Shown piece by piece: positions 19,105 through 30,600 of a DNA stretch of 64,000 nt (positions are counted from its first letter, which is position 1; each line of letters starts with the position of its first letter). The notes under the pieces were generated by a model. The model saw only the letters and a program-made list of their open reading frames with translations. It did not search any database and was not told where the DNA came from. The position numbers and the translations under genes are program-made. Source of the DNA: an uncultured Bartonella sp. (GTDB lineage: Bacteria > Pseudomonadota > Alphaproteobacteria > Rhizobiales > Rhizobiaceae); contig CAMLCZ010000006.1 in NCBI GenBank assembly GCA_946478665.1, positions 58,170-122,169 on the forward strand, written 5' to 3'.

Positions 19105-19482
19105 GAAACACCAAGTTGAACAATGAAGAAGGCTCTCTCATTTAACGTTATTTTATTGCAACCCTTTTGGTAAAACCATGTTTTTTTACCAATAGCCAAC
19201 GTTATTATCGTCTCTATAACGCCAGAACATCAGGTCAGTTCATTTTTGTTGCAATATTTGATTATTCCATTCTGATTGTACATTAAAAAACATTCCAAAA
19301 GATGTGCCCAAACAAGCCATCTCGATGCAATCAAAGAATGTCAAACAAAGAATTGCTTCAAGCCGCGCTCAATAATGCAAATCATTGGAGCCTTAGTCGC
19401 CATCTTTAAAAGCTTATCAAAAATGACAGATATATCATGCCGTTACATGATACCATATCTAAGCAAGCAATGATGAAAATGA
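19105..19482. promoter_or_regulatory. puuA upstream region with candidate operator (dyad 19167-19192)
   Basis: This is a 378-bp gap without a convincing gene. It holds a 9-bp inverted repeat, TTGGTAAAA-N8-TTTTACCAA, at 19167-19192. It also holds two copies of AACGTTATT, at 19144 and 19198, that flank the dyad. The position about 40-100 bp ahead of the puuA-like start suits an operator or leader. No regulator gene is adjacent. Confidence 0.35.
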
Positions 19483-19559
19483 TGGTACGGTTGGTAGGAG
19501 TTGAACCTACGACCTCTGGTGCCACAAACCAGCGCTCTAACCAACTGAGCTACAACCGC
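19483..19559 (-). tRNA. tRNA-His (GTG), CCA encoded, no G-1
   Basis: A clover-leaf is readable on the - strand. The acceptor is GCGGTTG/CAACCGT, the D-arm GCTCAGTTGGTTAGAGC, the anticodon stem CTGGT-TTGTGGC-ACCAG with anticodon GTG, and the T-arm GTAGG-TTCAACT-CCTAC. The base before G1 is T and the discriminator is A73, followed by CCA. Most bacterial tRNA-His have G-1 opposite C73; its absence with A73 is the known alphaproteobacterial state. The first acceptor pair is G1-U72. Confidence 0.97.
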
Positions 19560-19661
19560 ATAATCAGAACAACCGTTCCACTCGGTGACATACGGAAGAT
19601 CGAACAATTTTGCAAGTGCTTTAGCAAATTTCTTGCCAATTTTTCCGCAGTAAAAATCACC

Positions 19662-20750
19662 TTATGCCGGTATATCGCGTTTCGCCCACTCTTTCGTCGT
19701 TTGATCGCGATAGTCTAAGATTGAATTAATACCATCCTTTTGCATGGTTTTGACAGTTGCTTTTAGAATATCTGAGGCAAGTGTCGTGCCTTCATAAACC
19801 AAAGCACTATAGAGCTGCACAAGATCGGCACCAGCTTTAATCTTTTCAATTGCTGTTTCACAATCCCGAACTCCACCGACGCCTATTATCGGCATATTTT
19901 TGCCCAATCTTTCACGCATTTTAGCAAGGACAATGGTTGAGCGTTCAAACAGAGGCTTACCTGAAAGCCCCCCTGCTTCATTAACGAAAGACGTATTTTG
20001 CAACCCTGTGCGCGATAATGTTGTGTTGGAAACGATAACACCATCAAGGTCGGAAGCCAAAATTTGATCGGCAATGTCATCCAAACCTGTTTCACTTAAG
20101 TCAGGCGCAATTTTCAAAAAAACAGGCACAAGACTATTGGCTTTTGCTTTTTCAGCAGCTCTCGCTTCACTGATTGCAGATAGAAGCTCTTTCAAACTAT
20201 CTTTTGCCTGAAGATTTCGTAACCCTGGTGTATTGGGCGAAGATATATTGACAACAAAATAATCTGCCACATCATAAAACTGTTTAATGCCTAGGGAATA
20301 GTCGTTAATTCTATCGGCAGAATCCTTATTGGCGCCAATATTAACACCAACAATTCCCTGACGCTTTCGAGCATTTAAACGATGATATGCCGAATCGTGT
20401 CCCTGGTTGTTAAATCCCATTCTATTAATAACAGCTTCGTCTTCAACCAATCTAAACAATCTTGGTTTGGGATTACCTGCCTGTGGCTTCGGTGTGATTG
20501 TACCAACTTCGGTAAACCCAAATCCCAACCGCAGTATCGCATCGGGTATTTCTGCATTTTTATCAAAACCAGCTGCCAGTCCTAAAAAATTGGGAAATTC
20601 AAGGCCAGCTACTTTAACAGCAAGACGTTTGTCACTTATTTGTTGGCCAATTCCCAACCCTGTTTTCAAAGCAGCTATTGCCATACTATGCCCGAATTCA
20701 GGTGAAAATTGAAAAATTATCGGCCTCATGAAGGTACGAAAGAAATTCAT
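19662..20750 (-). CDS. pyrD: Dihydroorotate dehydrogenase (quinone)
   Basis: A protein of 362 residues, class 2. The N-terminal amphipathic extension (about 1-45) docks to the membrane. FMN and substrate motifs are [19 protein letters not shown] (about 110-119) and [11 protein letters not shown] with the catalytic Ser (about 172-182). [11 protein letters not shown] and PIIGVGGV follow later. It oxidises dihydroorotate with ubiquinone in pyrimidine synthesis. The start overlaps the upstream DUF952 stop by ATGA, with GGAGG in front. Confidence 0.95.
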   Translation of the reverse strand: MNFFRTFMRPIIFQFSPEFGHSMAIAALKTGLGIGQQISDKRLAVKVAGLEFPNFLGLAAGFDKNAEIPDAILRLGFGFTEVGTITPKPQAGNPKPRLFRLVEDEAVINRMGFNNQGHDSAYHRLNARKRQGIVGVNIGANKDSADRINDYSLGIKQFYDVADYFVVNISSPNTPGLRNLQAKDSLKELLSAISEARAAEKAKANSLVPVFLKIAPDLSETGLDDIADQILASDLDGVIVSNTTLSRTGLQNTSFVNEAGGLSGKPLFERSTIVLAKMRERLGKNMPIIGVGGVRDCETAIEKIKAGADLVQLYSALVYEGTTLASDILKATVKTMQKDGINSILDYRDQTTKEWAKRDIPA

Positions 20751-21094
20751 GACATAACCTCCGAAAAACTGAAAAGCCCCTGCTCATTCGCTTCAAATTT
20801 TGCAACACCAACAACGCTATCAAGCATAAGTGCGCCATAAAGATGCGGAAACAGATCTCCCCCTCTTGATATCTCATATTTCAACGCATCAGAATCCAAT
20901 AAGTCTTCATCAACGGTGATAAGCAACAGATTTGATAAGCCCTTAAAGTGCTTGTTCGCTGTTTCAGCCACCTGATCTGCAGTGGAAAAATGAATAAATC
21001 CATCCTTCACATCAACGGGTGACCCCGTAAACACACCTGTCTTCTCTGCTGCGTCCCACTCGATTTGAGGAACTATTTTATAAATTAGAGCCAT
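20747..21094 (-). CDS. DUF952 family protein
   Basis: A protein of 115 residues with the DUF952 pattern: [13 protein letters not shown], then [19 protein letters not shown] (about 32-50), [11 protein letters not shown], and [12 protein letters not shown] (about 78-89). This small fold is of unknown function. It is encoded directly ahead of pyrD with a 4-nt overlap, an arrangement often kept in Rhizobiales, so co-expression with pyrimidine synthesis is likely. No catalytic inference is offered. Confidence 0.88.
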   Translation of the reverse strand: MALIYKIVPQIEWDAAEKTGVFTGSPVDVKDGFIHFSTADQVAETANKHFKGLSNLLLITVDEDLLDSDALKYEISRGGDLFPHLYGALMLDSVVGVAKFEANEQGLFSFSEVMS

Positions 21095-21192
21095 ATCAAA
21101 ATTAGCCTATGCCGCATTTTTGTCGTTTATTCAGAATTTATTCGAATAGCACCCTATATAAGGGAAGTATGTTTTTGAACCAAGGAATAAAA

Positions 21193-21606
21193 ATGACCAA
21201 ATCTTTCTTTGAAAAAGTTCTGTTAATCACAGCCCTCTCGTTACTTACTGTACCGACATTGTCTCAAGCCCAAGCGTCTGAAAATCGCTTTCAATTTCAA
21301 AAAACAGACAATGGAATTTTGCGTTTTGATGGTGAAACAGGAAGTATCGACAAATGTAGCGAAAAAGACGGCACCTTTAATTGCACATTATCCAATGATG
21401 ATCGCGCGCATTATGAACAAGAGATAAAAGCATTAAAGGAAAAAATTGCAACGTTTGAACAAAACAAGCAAGAGAACAAATCCAATTTGCCTACAAAGCA
21501 GGATTTAGACCAAGCTTATGGCATCATGAAGTATTTTTTCGATAAATTTCATGATGATGCCAATAAAGATCGCTCGAGCCCAGATTATAAGGATAATTCG
21601 CTTTAA
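21193..21606 (+). CDS. Exported coiled-coil hypothetical protein
   Basis: A protein of 137 residues. A signal peptide (about 1-28, KVLLITALSLLTVPTLSQAQA) with a probable cleavage after AQA is followed by a beta-like segment. That segment contains two cysteines, KCSEKDGTFNCTL (about 57-69), which could form a disulfide in the periplasm. Next comes a charged helix, EQEIKALKEKIATFEQNKQE (about 78-97), that looks like a coiled coil. The frame is open to 21109, but AAGGA six nt ahead of the ATG at 21193 and the signal peptide decide the start. I recognise no family beyond a Rhizobiales-type hypothetical protein. Confidence 0.7.
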   Translation: MTKSFFEKVLLITALSLLTVPTLSQAQASENRFQFQKTDNGILRFDGETGSIDKCSEKDGTFNCTLSNDDRAHYEQEIKALKEKIATFEQNKQENKSNLPTKQDLDQAYGIMKYFFDKFHDDANKDRSSPDYKDNSL

Positions 21607-21740
21607 TTTTTCTACCAATTCTACTTCAATTAAAACTTAAGATAAGCCTTTTCTTTCAAGTTTAGTGCGATATCCTATTTTGTATTCGTTTCTATATACA
21701 TACATTGAAATTATCGTTTAGCTTGTCTGAAAGTAGAAAA

Positions 21741-22157
21741 ATGCTTAAAGAATTCAAAGAATTTGCTCTCAAAGGCAATATGGTTGATCTGGCAATCGGT
21801 GTTATCATCGGTGGTGCATTTGGTGGCCTCGTCAATTCGATTGTCAACGATCTTTTGATGCCAGTTATTGGATTGGTTACTGGCGGTATCGACTTCTCTA
21901 ATATGTTTATTCAGCTTGCTGGTGAAAAGCAGACAACGTTAGACGCTGCGAGAAAAGCCGGTGCCACGATTGCTTATGGGCATTTCATCACCCTTCTCAT
22001 TAATTTTCTGATTATTGCATGGGTGCTGTTTGTTATCGTAAAAGCATTGAACGCTATGCACCGCAAACAAGAAGCAGCTCCTAAACCACAAGAGCCTCCT
22101 CGTGATGAGCAACTCCTTACGGAAATTCGCGATTTGTTAGCAAATAAAACCAAATAA
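21741..22157 (+). CDS. mscL: Large-conductance mechanosensitive channel
   Basis: A protein of 138 residues from [13 protein letters not shown], the classic MscL N-terminal helix. TM1 is [29 protein letters not shown] (about 14-42) with the gate residues. The periplasmic loop follows, then TM2 around [23 protein letters not shown] (about 74-96). The cytoplasmic helix ends in [21 protein letters not shown] sequence. The pentameric channel releases solutes on osmotic downshock. An upstream in-frame start at 21705 would add 12 residues not found in MscL. Confidence 0.95.
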   Translation: MLKEFKEFALKGNMVDLAIGVIIGGAFGGLVNSIVNDLLMPVIGLVTGGIDFSNMFIQLAGEKQTTLDAARKAGATIAYGHFITLLINFLIIAWVLFVIVKALNAMHRKQEAAPKPQEPPRDEQLLTEIRDLLANKTK

Positions 22158-22203
22158 GTTTAGTCAAATCTGTTTCAGAAACGCGACCTTTAAAATATCG
22201 AAA

Positions 22204-24489
22204 TCAACCTTGCACAACGGGAAAAAATAACTCAACCGTTGTGCCTTGATTAGGTTTTGACAAAAGAAGAAAGCGACCACCGTTTTTTTCGACAAGGCTT
22301 TTTGTCGTAGGTAGTCCAAGCCCCGTACCAATAAAGACAGCATCGCCTTGCCGACTATCCCTACGATTAATCTGCCCATATGGCTCTAATGCTCTAGCCA
22401 TCTCTTCCTCACTCATACCAATACCATTATCGCTAATAGATATTTTAATGAAATTGGCTCCTGTATATGCCAGATGCACAACGATTTGCCCACCTGATGC
22501 AGTAAACCGAATAGAATTTGAAAGAATATTCCAGATAATTTGACGAAATTCTTGCGCATCAATTGTGATGGACGGCACTTTGGGAGGCATAACAACACGA
22601 ATGATAATACCATTCTCATTGGCCTGATTTTCAAGCAGAGAAACAGATTTTCTTAATTGTGTAACAACATCAAAATGTTGATTATCAACATTTTGAGGTG
22701 CTTTCTCCTTATCATCATGTCTTAATTTGGCTTTATCCAAGAACCTGTTGACGAGTGTCAAAATATGTTTACCAGACGAAACAATATCACGCAGATACCC
22801 ACGATAACGCTCGTTCTCTATCTTACCAAATCTTTCCTCGCGCATGATATCGGCAAAGCCTATCATAGCATTCAGTGGCGTTCGAATTTCATGGATTGTT
22901 TCTGCAAGTGCCTCATTATCGAATTGTTCCTGAGCCTGCGGTGCGACATTGGTCATATCACGCAATAAAGCAGCATACCCCTCCTCCGACGATAGAGGCA
23001 CAAGAGTAACCAACACTTTGATAATTGTTTGATCTCTTGTGTTAATCTCAGCTTTTTCACCACGGTTAAAAAGACGTTCAGCACCTGATAGATCAAGGCT
23101 TTTTAGATATTTTTTTATGCTGCTACTTGTTGAAACGCTAAACAAGGTTGAAAAATCGTGTTGCAAAATATCTTCATTATCATAACCAGTTAAGGCCGAT
23201 GCAGCGTCACTCAGCGCCTGAATATTACCATTTTTATCTAACCAGATAACACCATCTGTCGCTGTATCGAGAAGGTTTAGTATTGCCGACCGTTTCGGCA
23301 AAAATGCTACCTCCTCATTTTCTTGGTGAGACAATGCCGTCGATATTGATAAAGGTCTTATTGCATCATGCTGAATATCAGGAATTGACAAGTGAAGTTC
23401 ACTTTTTAGCCTTTCTGCAATTTCCCGAAACGCTGAACGTTCCGATGAGGAAAGGCCACCTGTTGGCACTTCATCATCGACGACTGGCACATCACTAACT
23501 GTTAATTTCTGTGGTGGAATAGTTAGAATACCGAAGCCACGAAACCCTTGTAATGTTTCATTAAGATCAAAAATTGGTACTCCCGACAGAGTTATTGAGA
23601 GTATTTGCCCTGTTTCATGATCGTTTAATTGAAGCTCTATATTATCCCATGATTGGGACTTTGCGACATTTTCTGAAATATCTAAAAAGCCTGTTTCATG
23701 AAAATCTGTTGCCAAAGCTTCCAATTGACGATTGAGCAATCTTTCAGTTGCAATATAATGCTGATTTAACAGTGTTTCAGAAAATTCTTTAAAAGTACCA
23801 TCTGCCGCCATTTTCCATGTGAACCGCAAATTTTCTTCAGAATCTTCATTGCCTATGTTTGTCTCATCCCTTTGCGGTAAAAGGTTCGATACATTTACAG
23901 ATAAAACGAGATATTGGGCTGGATTATCTCTCAAGCGTATTGCATTAACCTGAACAGACATATCCTCTTGTTTCACAACGGTTTTAACTGGCATATCATT
24001 GTCAATGGATTGCAACAGAATTCGTGTAGCGTCGCCATCATTTTTATAATTGTCGCTAGAAGCAATAATATTACCGTCTTCATCTAATATGGCAGCAGAA
24101 ATATCCTTATCTGCCAAGCCTGTAATAAGTGATGTCGGTTCATTTGAATTGTTTGTCTTGTTTTCTTGAGCAAGAATAACGGATCCGACCCCAGAAACAT
24201 TTGTTTTTGACAGGATAAAGGACTTCGCTTGGGGCTTACCACGCAAAAGAACAGAACGGCCGCTGGTTAATCCGTTTTCTATTTGGCGGTTAATCGTAAC
24301 ATCGAAAAATGGTTCATGTTCCAGTGCTTCAGAAAGTGTTGAGAACCCAAAAAACTTTGCCGCTTTGCCATCAAGCCATAAAAGATTGTGTTGACCTTCG
24401 CTTAAAACAAAAGCCATACGCCCACTTACAAAAGCGTCTTTTATCTCTTTGCATGCCAAAAAGTCTAAGAATGCCAAAGGTTTCTCCAT
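22204..24489 (-). CDS. PAS-domain sensor histidine kinase, PdhS/DivJ-like
   Basis: A protein of 761 residues with no membrane segment, so cytoplasmic. The N-terminal half holds degenerate sensory domains. A PAS domain lies at about 398-515 (ATDGVIWLDKNGNIQALSDAA). The HisKA box is HEIRTPLNAMIGFADIM with phospho-acceptor His near 533. The HATPase has N-box IWNILSNSIRFT (about 652), SDNGIGMSEEE and GTGLGLPTTKSLVEKNGG. The stretch ERFGKIENERYRGYLRDI after the His box is typical of the PleC/DivJ/PdhS kinases that act on DivK in cell-cycle and polarity control. The partner is an inference. Monocistronic. Confidence 0.8.
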   Translation of the reverse strand: MEKPLAFLDFLACKEIKDAFVSGRMAFVLSEGQHNLLWLDGKAAKFFGFSTLSEALEHEPFFDVTINRQIENGLTSGRSVLLRGKPQAKSFILSKTNVSGVGSVILAQENKTNNSNEPTSLITGLADKDISAAILDEDGNIIASSDNYKNDGDATRILLQSIDNDMPVKTVVKQEDMSVQVNAIRLRDNPAQYLVLSVNVSNLLPQRDETNIGNEDSEENLRFTWKMAADGTFKEFSETLLNQHYIATERLLNRQLEALATDFHETGFLDISENVAKSQSWDNIELQLNDHETGQILSITLSGVPIFDLNETLQGFRGFGILTIPPQKLTVSDVPVVDDEVPTGGLSSSERSAFREIAERLKSELHLSIPDIQHDAIRPLSISTALSHQENEEVAFLPKRSAILNLLDTATDGVIWLDKNGNIQALSDAASALTGYDNEDILQHDFSTLFSVSTSSSIKKYLKSLDLSGAERLFNRGEKAEINTRDQTIIKVLVTLVPLSSEEGYAALLRDMTNVAPQAQEQFDNEALAETIHEIRTPLNAMIGFADIMREERFGKIENERYRGYLRDIVSSGKHILTLVNRFLDKAKLRHDDKEKAPQNVDNQHFDVVTQLRKSVSLLENQANENGIIIRVVMPPKVPSITIDAQEFRQIIWNILSNSIRFTASGGQIVVHLAYTGANFIKISISDNGIGMSEEEMARALEPYGQINRRDSRQGDAVFIGTGLGLPTTKSLVEKNGGRFLLLSKPNQGTTVELFFPVVQG

Positions 24490-24670
24490 GCATCATCACA
24501 AGCTATCCAATATTTATAGAATAGGTTGTCAGCAAGCAAAAGAGAAAACCTCAAAGAGTAAACAACGAAATACGGATAACGCGACCAGTCAATTGCGACA
24601 CATACCAGCAAAAAAGCGCAAACCAAATGATTTGCGCTTCTTATCAATTTACATGGTTATTGACCGTATT

Positions 24671-27466
24671 TTAAAAACTATCGCGGCCATGATTAAGAAG
24701 AATTTCTCGTTTACCAACATGGTTGGCTGGCCCAACAATGCCTTCTGCTTCCATACGTTCAACCAAAGATGCAGCTTTGTTATAACCGATAGCCAAACGG
24801 CGCTGTATATACGATGTTGAACATTTCTTATCACGCATAACAACTTTAACAGCTTGTAAGTACAACTCTTCCGCGTTTTCACCGGCATTACCAGCAGCAA
24901 CAATATCTGCAATAGAATCGGCGTCTTCTATTGTTTCTTCTTCATCTTCACCGTCAGTTACTGTTGCAAGATAATCAGGCGTACCTTGTGTTTTAAGATG
25001 CGCTACAACATGTTCGACTTCTTCATCGGAAACAAATGGACCATGAACACGAACAATGCGTCCGCCGCCCACCATATGCAACATATCACCCTGCCCAAGC
25101 AGCGTTTCTGCACCTTGTTCGCCAAGAATGGTACGGCTATCAATCTTGGAGGTAACCTGAAATGATATACGCGTCGGGAAGTTCGCTTTGATCGTCCCTG
25201 TAATAACGTCTACCGATGGTCGCTGTGTTGCCATGATAAGATGAATACCTGCAGCACGCGCCATTTGTGCCAAACGTTGTATTGCACCTTCAATCTCTTT
25301 ACCGGCAACCATCATAAGATCCGCCATTTCGTCAACAATGACAACAATATATGGCAGTTTTGACAAGTCCATCGCTTCTTCATGATAGAGCATTTCGCCC
25401 GTTTCTTTATCAAAGCCGGATTGCACTGTGCAGGTGATGGTTTCTCCTCTTTCAACCGCCGTCGTTACACGTGCGTTGAAACCATCAATATTACGGACGC
25501 CAAGTTTCGCCATTTTGCGATAACGATCTTCCATTTCACGTACAGCCCATTTCAGTGCTGTTACAGCTTTCTTAGGATCGGTTACCACCGGTGTCAAAAG
25601 ATGTGGAATTCCATCATAAATTGATAATTCCAGCATTTTCGGATCAACCATAATGAGGCGGCATTGTTCTGGCTTTAGCCGATATAGGAGTGATAAAATC
25701 ATTGCGTTAATAGCAACTGATTTACCCGAACCTGTTGTGCCTGCAACCAAAAGATGCGGCATCTTAGCCAATTCGGCAATTACAGGTTCTCCACCAATGT
25801 TTTTGCCCAATGCTAATGGTAATTTAAAATTGCTGTCTTGAAACGCCTTGGATTGAATCAATTCCCGTAAATAAACTGTTTCACGAACCTTGTTCGGTAG
25901 CTCGATACCAATCACATTCCGTCCAGGAATAACAGCAACGCGCGCTGAAATCGCAGACATTGAACGAGCAATGTCATCAGAAAGACCGATGACACGAGAT
26001 GATTTGACGCCTGCTGCAGGCTCAAACTCATACATCGTTACGACAGGACCAGGGCGAACATGAATAATTTCACCCTTGATACCAAAATCTTCTAGCACAC
26101 TCTCCAACAGACCGGCACTGCGTTCCAATGTTTCCTGTGATATGATAGCACCATCCTGATAGACTGGCTGCTGCAACAGATCAATTGATGGAAAAACATA
26201 AGAACCATCATGATCGGCTTTAGGACTTGGAATAAAAGCCGGATTTAATGTACGAAATGGCGCGGAAATTTTTGCCATCGTTGGCGCCGCACGATGACTT
26301 TCATTCTGCATTGAAGCTACGGCTTGTTGTTCAACTGTTTGATGAATTTCAGGAACGACATTAGATGTCTCTGTATCGTCAACGATGACAGGCTTTACAT
26401 CTTCAACAACGTGTTGGACAGGAGCTTGAATTTCAGGTTCAACAATCGTCTCGTTTGATTGGTTTAATGTATCATTCTCGACTGTTTCATTGACTGGACC
26501 ATAAACCGGGGTTTCATGAACATTAACAGTCATGACATTGTCATGTTGCACAACATCATGAACATTTGCACTATTTTGATCTGTTATTTGTTCATGCACT
26601 TGCGAAGAGGTTTGTGAATCAGTTTGACTAGGCGCAGTTACGCTCATTTCGACTTGGTCGCCATCTGTCGATACTGATGCCTCATGGACAATATTGCTTT
26701 GAGATTCTTGTTGACGTCTATTCTTTGAAAATCGACATTCAAGAACCCGATACAAATCGGTGATGGAGCTGTGATTATCCACCTTAACATCTGTAGGAGG
26801 CTGTATACTACCTGCCTGAGCTAGTGAATTTTTCTCAAGCGAATTCAATTGGTCGGCTTGCGATGCGTCCGAGTGAATAGTGTCAAATAAAAATGGTCCA
26901 ACTTCAAAAAAAGCAGAATCTGAAAGGTAAAGAGGTTTATTGGTATGCGTTAAAGTTGGGGTGGTATTATCCGTCACCGAAGCGCTATCTTCGAAAATTT
27001 CGGCAAGAATATCCGATTCTTCTGGCTCCAACATTGGCACAGCACTATTTGAGTCGGACTCACTGATAGGTTCAATAGCTTTTTCAGAAATTGGGTCAGA
27101 AGCAACATTCTTTGTTTGCTGCTGTTCAATAATTTCCATCGAATTACGTGAAGCATTTTCCCGACGCCGCTTTTGTCCAGCCGCAAAAGCTTTCATTTTT
27201 TCGGCGAATCCCGGATCGTTCTCGATACGCTTGCGCAAAAGTTCAACTTCAGGCGTGCGTGTAAAACGCACATTTTGTCCTAATGCAAAAGCCTTTTTCC
27301 ATATTGTTGGATAAGCCGGTACAATAGCTTGCTCAGCTTCTGTTGCCGCCTTTTTTGAATTGGATGGTTCTGCACGATTAGCCGATGGACGAGCAGATAC
27401 AGGATTTGTTTTCAGATTACGCATGACACTCAAACTAGATTGCGGCAATCCCAATGATTGCCTCAT
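24671..27466 (-). CDS. ftsK: FtsK/SpoIIIE-type DNA translocase lacking the N-terminal membrane domain
   Basis: A protein of about 931 residues. The C-terminal motor has Walker A GTTGSGKS (about 576-583), Walker [15 protein letters not shown] (about 706-719), [13 protein letters not shown], and a gamma winged-helix domain, [20 protein letters not shown] (about 878-897), for KOPS reading. The N-terminal 400 residues are a long acidic and Gln/Thr/Val-rich linker, preceded by [28 protein letters not shown]. No transmembrane helices are visible, unlike canonical FtsK. Rhizobiales commonly have two FtsK paralogues, so this may be the soluble one. The ATG at 27466 is chosen over TTG 27478; ribosome sites are weak for both. 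Confidence 0.85.
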   Translation of the reverse strand: MRQSLGLPQSSLSVMRNLKTNPVSARPSANRAEPSNSKKAATEAEQAIVPAYPTIWKKAFALGQNVRFTRTPEVELLRKRIENDPGFAEKMKAFAAGQKRRRENASRNSMEIIEQQQTKNVASDPISEKAIEPISESDSNSAVPMLEPEESDILAEIFEDSASVTDNTTPTLTHTNKPLYLSDSAFFEVGPFLFDTIHSDASQADQLNSLEKNSLAQAGSIQPPTDVKVDNHSSITDLYRVLECRFSKNRRQQESQSNIVHEASVSTDGDQVEMSVTAPSQTDSQTSSQVHEQITDQNSANVHDVVQHDNVMTVNVHETPVYGPVNETVENDTLNQSNETIVEPEIQAPVQHVVEDVKPVIVDDTETSNVVPEIHQTVEQQAVASMQNESHRAAPTMAKISAPFRTLNPAFIPSPKADHDGSYVFPSIDLLQQPVYQDGAIISQETLERSAGLLESVLEDFGIKGEIIHVRPGPVVTMYEFEPAAGVKSSRVIGLSDDIARSMSAISARVAVIPGRNVIGIELPNKVRETVYLRELIQSKAFQDSNFKLPLALGKNIGGEPVIAELAKMPHLLVAGTTGSGKSVAINAMILSLLYRLKPEQCRLIMVDPKMLELSIYDGIPHLLTPVVTDPKKAVTALKWAVREMEDRYRKMAKLGVRNIDGFNARVTTAVERGETITCTVQSGFDKETGEMLYHEEAMDLSKLPYIVVIVDEMADLMMVAGKEIEGAIQRLAQMARAAGIHLIMATQRPSVDVITGTIKANFPTRISFQVTSKIDSRTILGEQGAETLLGQGDMLHMVGGGRIVRVHGPFVSDEEVEHVVAHLKTQGTPDYLATVTDGEDEEETIEDADSIADIVAAGNAGENAEELYLQAVKVVMRDKKCSTSYIQRRLAIGYNKAASLVERMEAEGIVGPANHVGKREILLNHGRDSF

Positions 27467-27536
27467 ACCAAAACTCAATAGCCAGACGTTAAATTGTGAA
27501 AGTTAATAACCTTTTGCCAAATTTGATAAGAGTCAC

Positions 27537-27571
27537 AAAAAAGCCACCCGAAGATGAACGAGTGGCTTTTA
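27537..27571 (-). terminator. Terminator downstream of putA
   Basis: On the - strand AAAAGCCAC-N14-GTGGCTTTT is followed by further T residues. It lies 37 nt after the putA stop. Confidence 0.8.
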
Positions 27572-27607
27572 TATGGTTAAAAAATTCTGACAAGATGATT
27601 GATAATA

Positions 27608-30600
27608 TCAACCAATCGCCATTAATCTTGCATTTCCGCCAGCTGCAGCGGTGTTAATTGATGTTGACACTTCTTCAACCATAAAATTCAAATTATAAGG
27701 AACATCATCTGCCACCAAAGCCTCACTTGAAGCCGCTTGCGTCAACACAAGTGGACCAGCGATTCTTATAATTATTGATTGAAGTTTTTTAACGCGTTCG
27801 ACATCACCTTCTATCAAGCATCCTGCATAAGGACCATCGGCGTCATAGTTTTCTGTCCAGATCAATCGTGAGGAGATGATCTCTGGCAAGTTTGGCAATG
27901 CCTTTTGCAGCATAGATGACGCGTCAATAACACCGATATTTCCTGTCGCCAAAACACATGCTATCTGCCGATATAGACCTGTCTCTGTAGATGGGAACAG
28001 GAGAATACGTCCGCGTGGGTGAAAAGCGTAATGATTATCTTCGCCAACAGGACCTGGAAGTTCAACATCTGTCCCCACCAAAGATTGAACCGCAATGTTT
28101 CTAGCAAATGAAGCATCATCAGATTTGCCTTCATTTGATAACCATTTGGAAAATTCCATAAGGACATTATTTGGGGTGCCAGAATGTGGCAGATTGAGCT
28201 TTGGCTTACCATGGATCAAGCGACTAAGGTAAAGTGACCCGCCAGCTTTTGGTCCCGTACCCGACAAACCGCGACCGCCAAAAGGCTGCGATCCAACGAC
28301 AGCACCAATAATATTACGATTTACATAGATGTTACCCACCTTGATACGCTTGGTAACATGGTCAACAACATTATCAAGCCGTGTGTGTAAACCAAATGTC
28401 AAACCGTATCCAGAAGCATTGATATCATCTATAAGCTGATCGAGTTCTTCTCTTTTAAAGCGGACAACGTGCAATACTGGACCAAAGACTTCGCGCTTTA
28501 ACTGCTTGACATTTTCAAGCTCGATAATTGTCGGAGCAACAAATGTACCGTTTTCGGTGCCTTCTCCCAATGGAAGTTGGGTTACTTTATGCCCCATGGC
28601 ATGCATTGTTTCAATATGGGTGTCGATATTGTCTTTTGCTTCTTGGGTAATAACAGCACCGACATCAGTACCGATAAAATCTGTGCGCCCTAGTCGTAGC
28701 TCGCGAATTGCACCTTTTAACATCTCAAGTGTACGATCCGCGACATCTTCCTGTAGGCACAATACTCTTAATGCGGAACATCTTTGCCCTGCACTATCAA
28801 AAGCCGATGCAATAACATCTCCTACAACCTGCTCTGCCAAAGCTGACGAGTCTACGATCATGGCATTTTGACCACCAGTTTCCGCAATAAGTGGAATTGG
28901 CTTACCCTCGGCTGTTACACGTTTTGCAAGCTCTGCTTGAATAAGCCGCGCAACATCTGTTGAACCGGTAAACATAACGCCTGATGTCTCTTTGGCAGCA
29001 ACAAGAGCGGCACCAATTTTTCCGTCACCCGGCACAAGCTGTAACACATCTTGTGGTATGCCTGCCTCGTGAAGAATACGAACACCTTCAGCAGCAATCA
29101 GTGGTGTTTCTTCGGCGGGTTTAGCAAGAACCGTATTTCCAGCAACCAGCGCGGCTGAAACTTGTCCAATAAAAATAGACAATGGGAAGTTCCATGGGCT
29201 GATACAAACCACCGGTCCAAGTGGTGTTTCATTTCCTTTGAATGTTTCACGAACTTCCGCGGCATAAAATCTCAAGAAATCAATAGCTTCACGAACTTCC
29301 GCAATAGAATTTGGTATTGATTTTCCTGCCTCACGTGCAGCCAAGGCAAGCAATGTCGGCATACGAGACTGCATAATGTCTGCAGCCTTATCCAATATAT
29401 CAGCCCTTTTTGAAGGTTGAACTTTAACCCATGCGGCACAAGCCTTAGCAGCCGAAGCTACCATTTGTTCCGCATCTTTTTCGGTTACTTCGATAACTTC
29501 CCCAACCACATCAAGGTGATCGCCAGGATTAACAACGGGACGCCCTTTTTGACCCTTTTTCGCACTGGCAGGCGCTGACACCCATTTTACATCAGAACTT
29601 TTCTGGAATTCTTCAGAAAGGTGCGCCAAAACAGTTTCATTTGATAGATCATAACCGCTGGAATTAGGACGTTTTTCGCCAAACATATCCTTAGGTGCTG
29701 CAATTTTTTCATGTTGCTCGCCAATAACGGGCATCGCACGGACAACATCTACCGGATCAACAATCATCTCTTCAACAGAAATGGACTTATCAGAAATCCG
29801 GTTAACAAAGGAAGAGTTTGCGCCATTTTCAAGCAATCGACGCACGAGATAAGCAAGTAAGGTTTCATGTGTGCCACAAGGCGCATAAATGCGAGCAGGA
29901 CGCTGCATTTTGTCTGGCCCCACAACTTCATCATAAAGCGGTTCACCCATACCGTGTAGGCATTGAAATTCAAATTGCTCTACTTTGTAGTTATCTGGTC
30001 CTGCCAGATGATAGATTGTTGACATTGTTTGCGCATTATGCGTCGCAAATTGCGGAAATACAGCATCCTGTGCTGCAAGTAATTTACGCGCATTTGCCAC
30101 ATAAGACACATCCGTATAAACTTTGCGCGTATAGACTGGAAACCCTTCTAATCCATCAATTTGTGCGCGTTTGATTTCCGCGTCCCAATAGGCACCTTTA
30201 ACCAAACGAACCATCAAGCGGTGGTGGCTTCGGCGTGCAAGATCAATCAAATAATCAAGAACGAATGGACAACGTCGACCATAAGCCTGAACAACAAATC
30301 CAATACCATTCCAACCTTCAAGATCTTTGTCAAAACAAAGACTATCCATAATATCAAGCGACAGCTCCAACCGGTCTGCTTCTTCCGCATCAATATTGAG
30401 ACCAATATTGTAGTTTTTACAAAGCACAGCCAATTGTTTGACACGCGGCATCAATTCACCCATCACCCGATCGGCTTGAGAACGGAAATAGCGCGGATGC
30501 AATGCTGATAATTTAATGGAAATGCCTGGTCCTTCATAAACGCCACGACCATTGGAGGCTTTACCAATCGCATGAATTGCATTTTCATAATCGCGATAAT

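Noticed and set aside
19437..19718. A 93-codon frame across tRNA-His
   Set aside because: It overlaps the tRNA and the end of pyrD, and has no ribosome site or protein-like composition.
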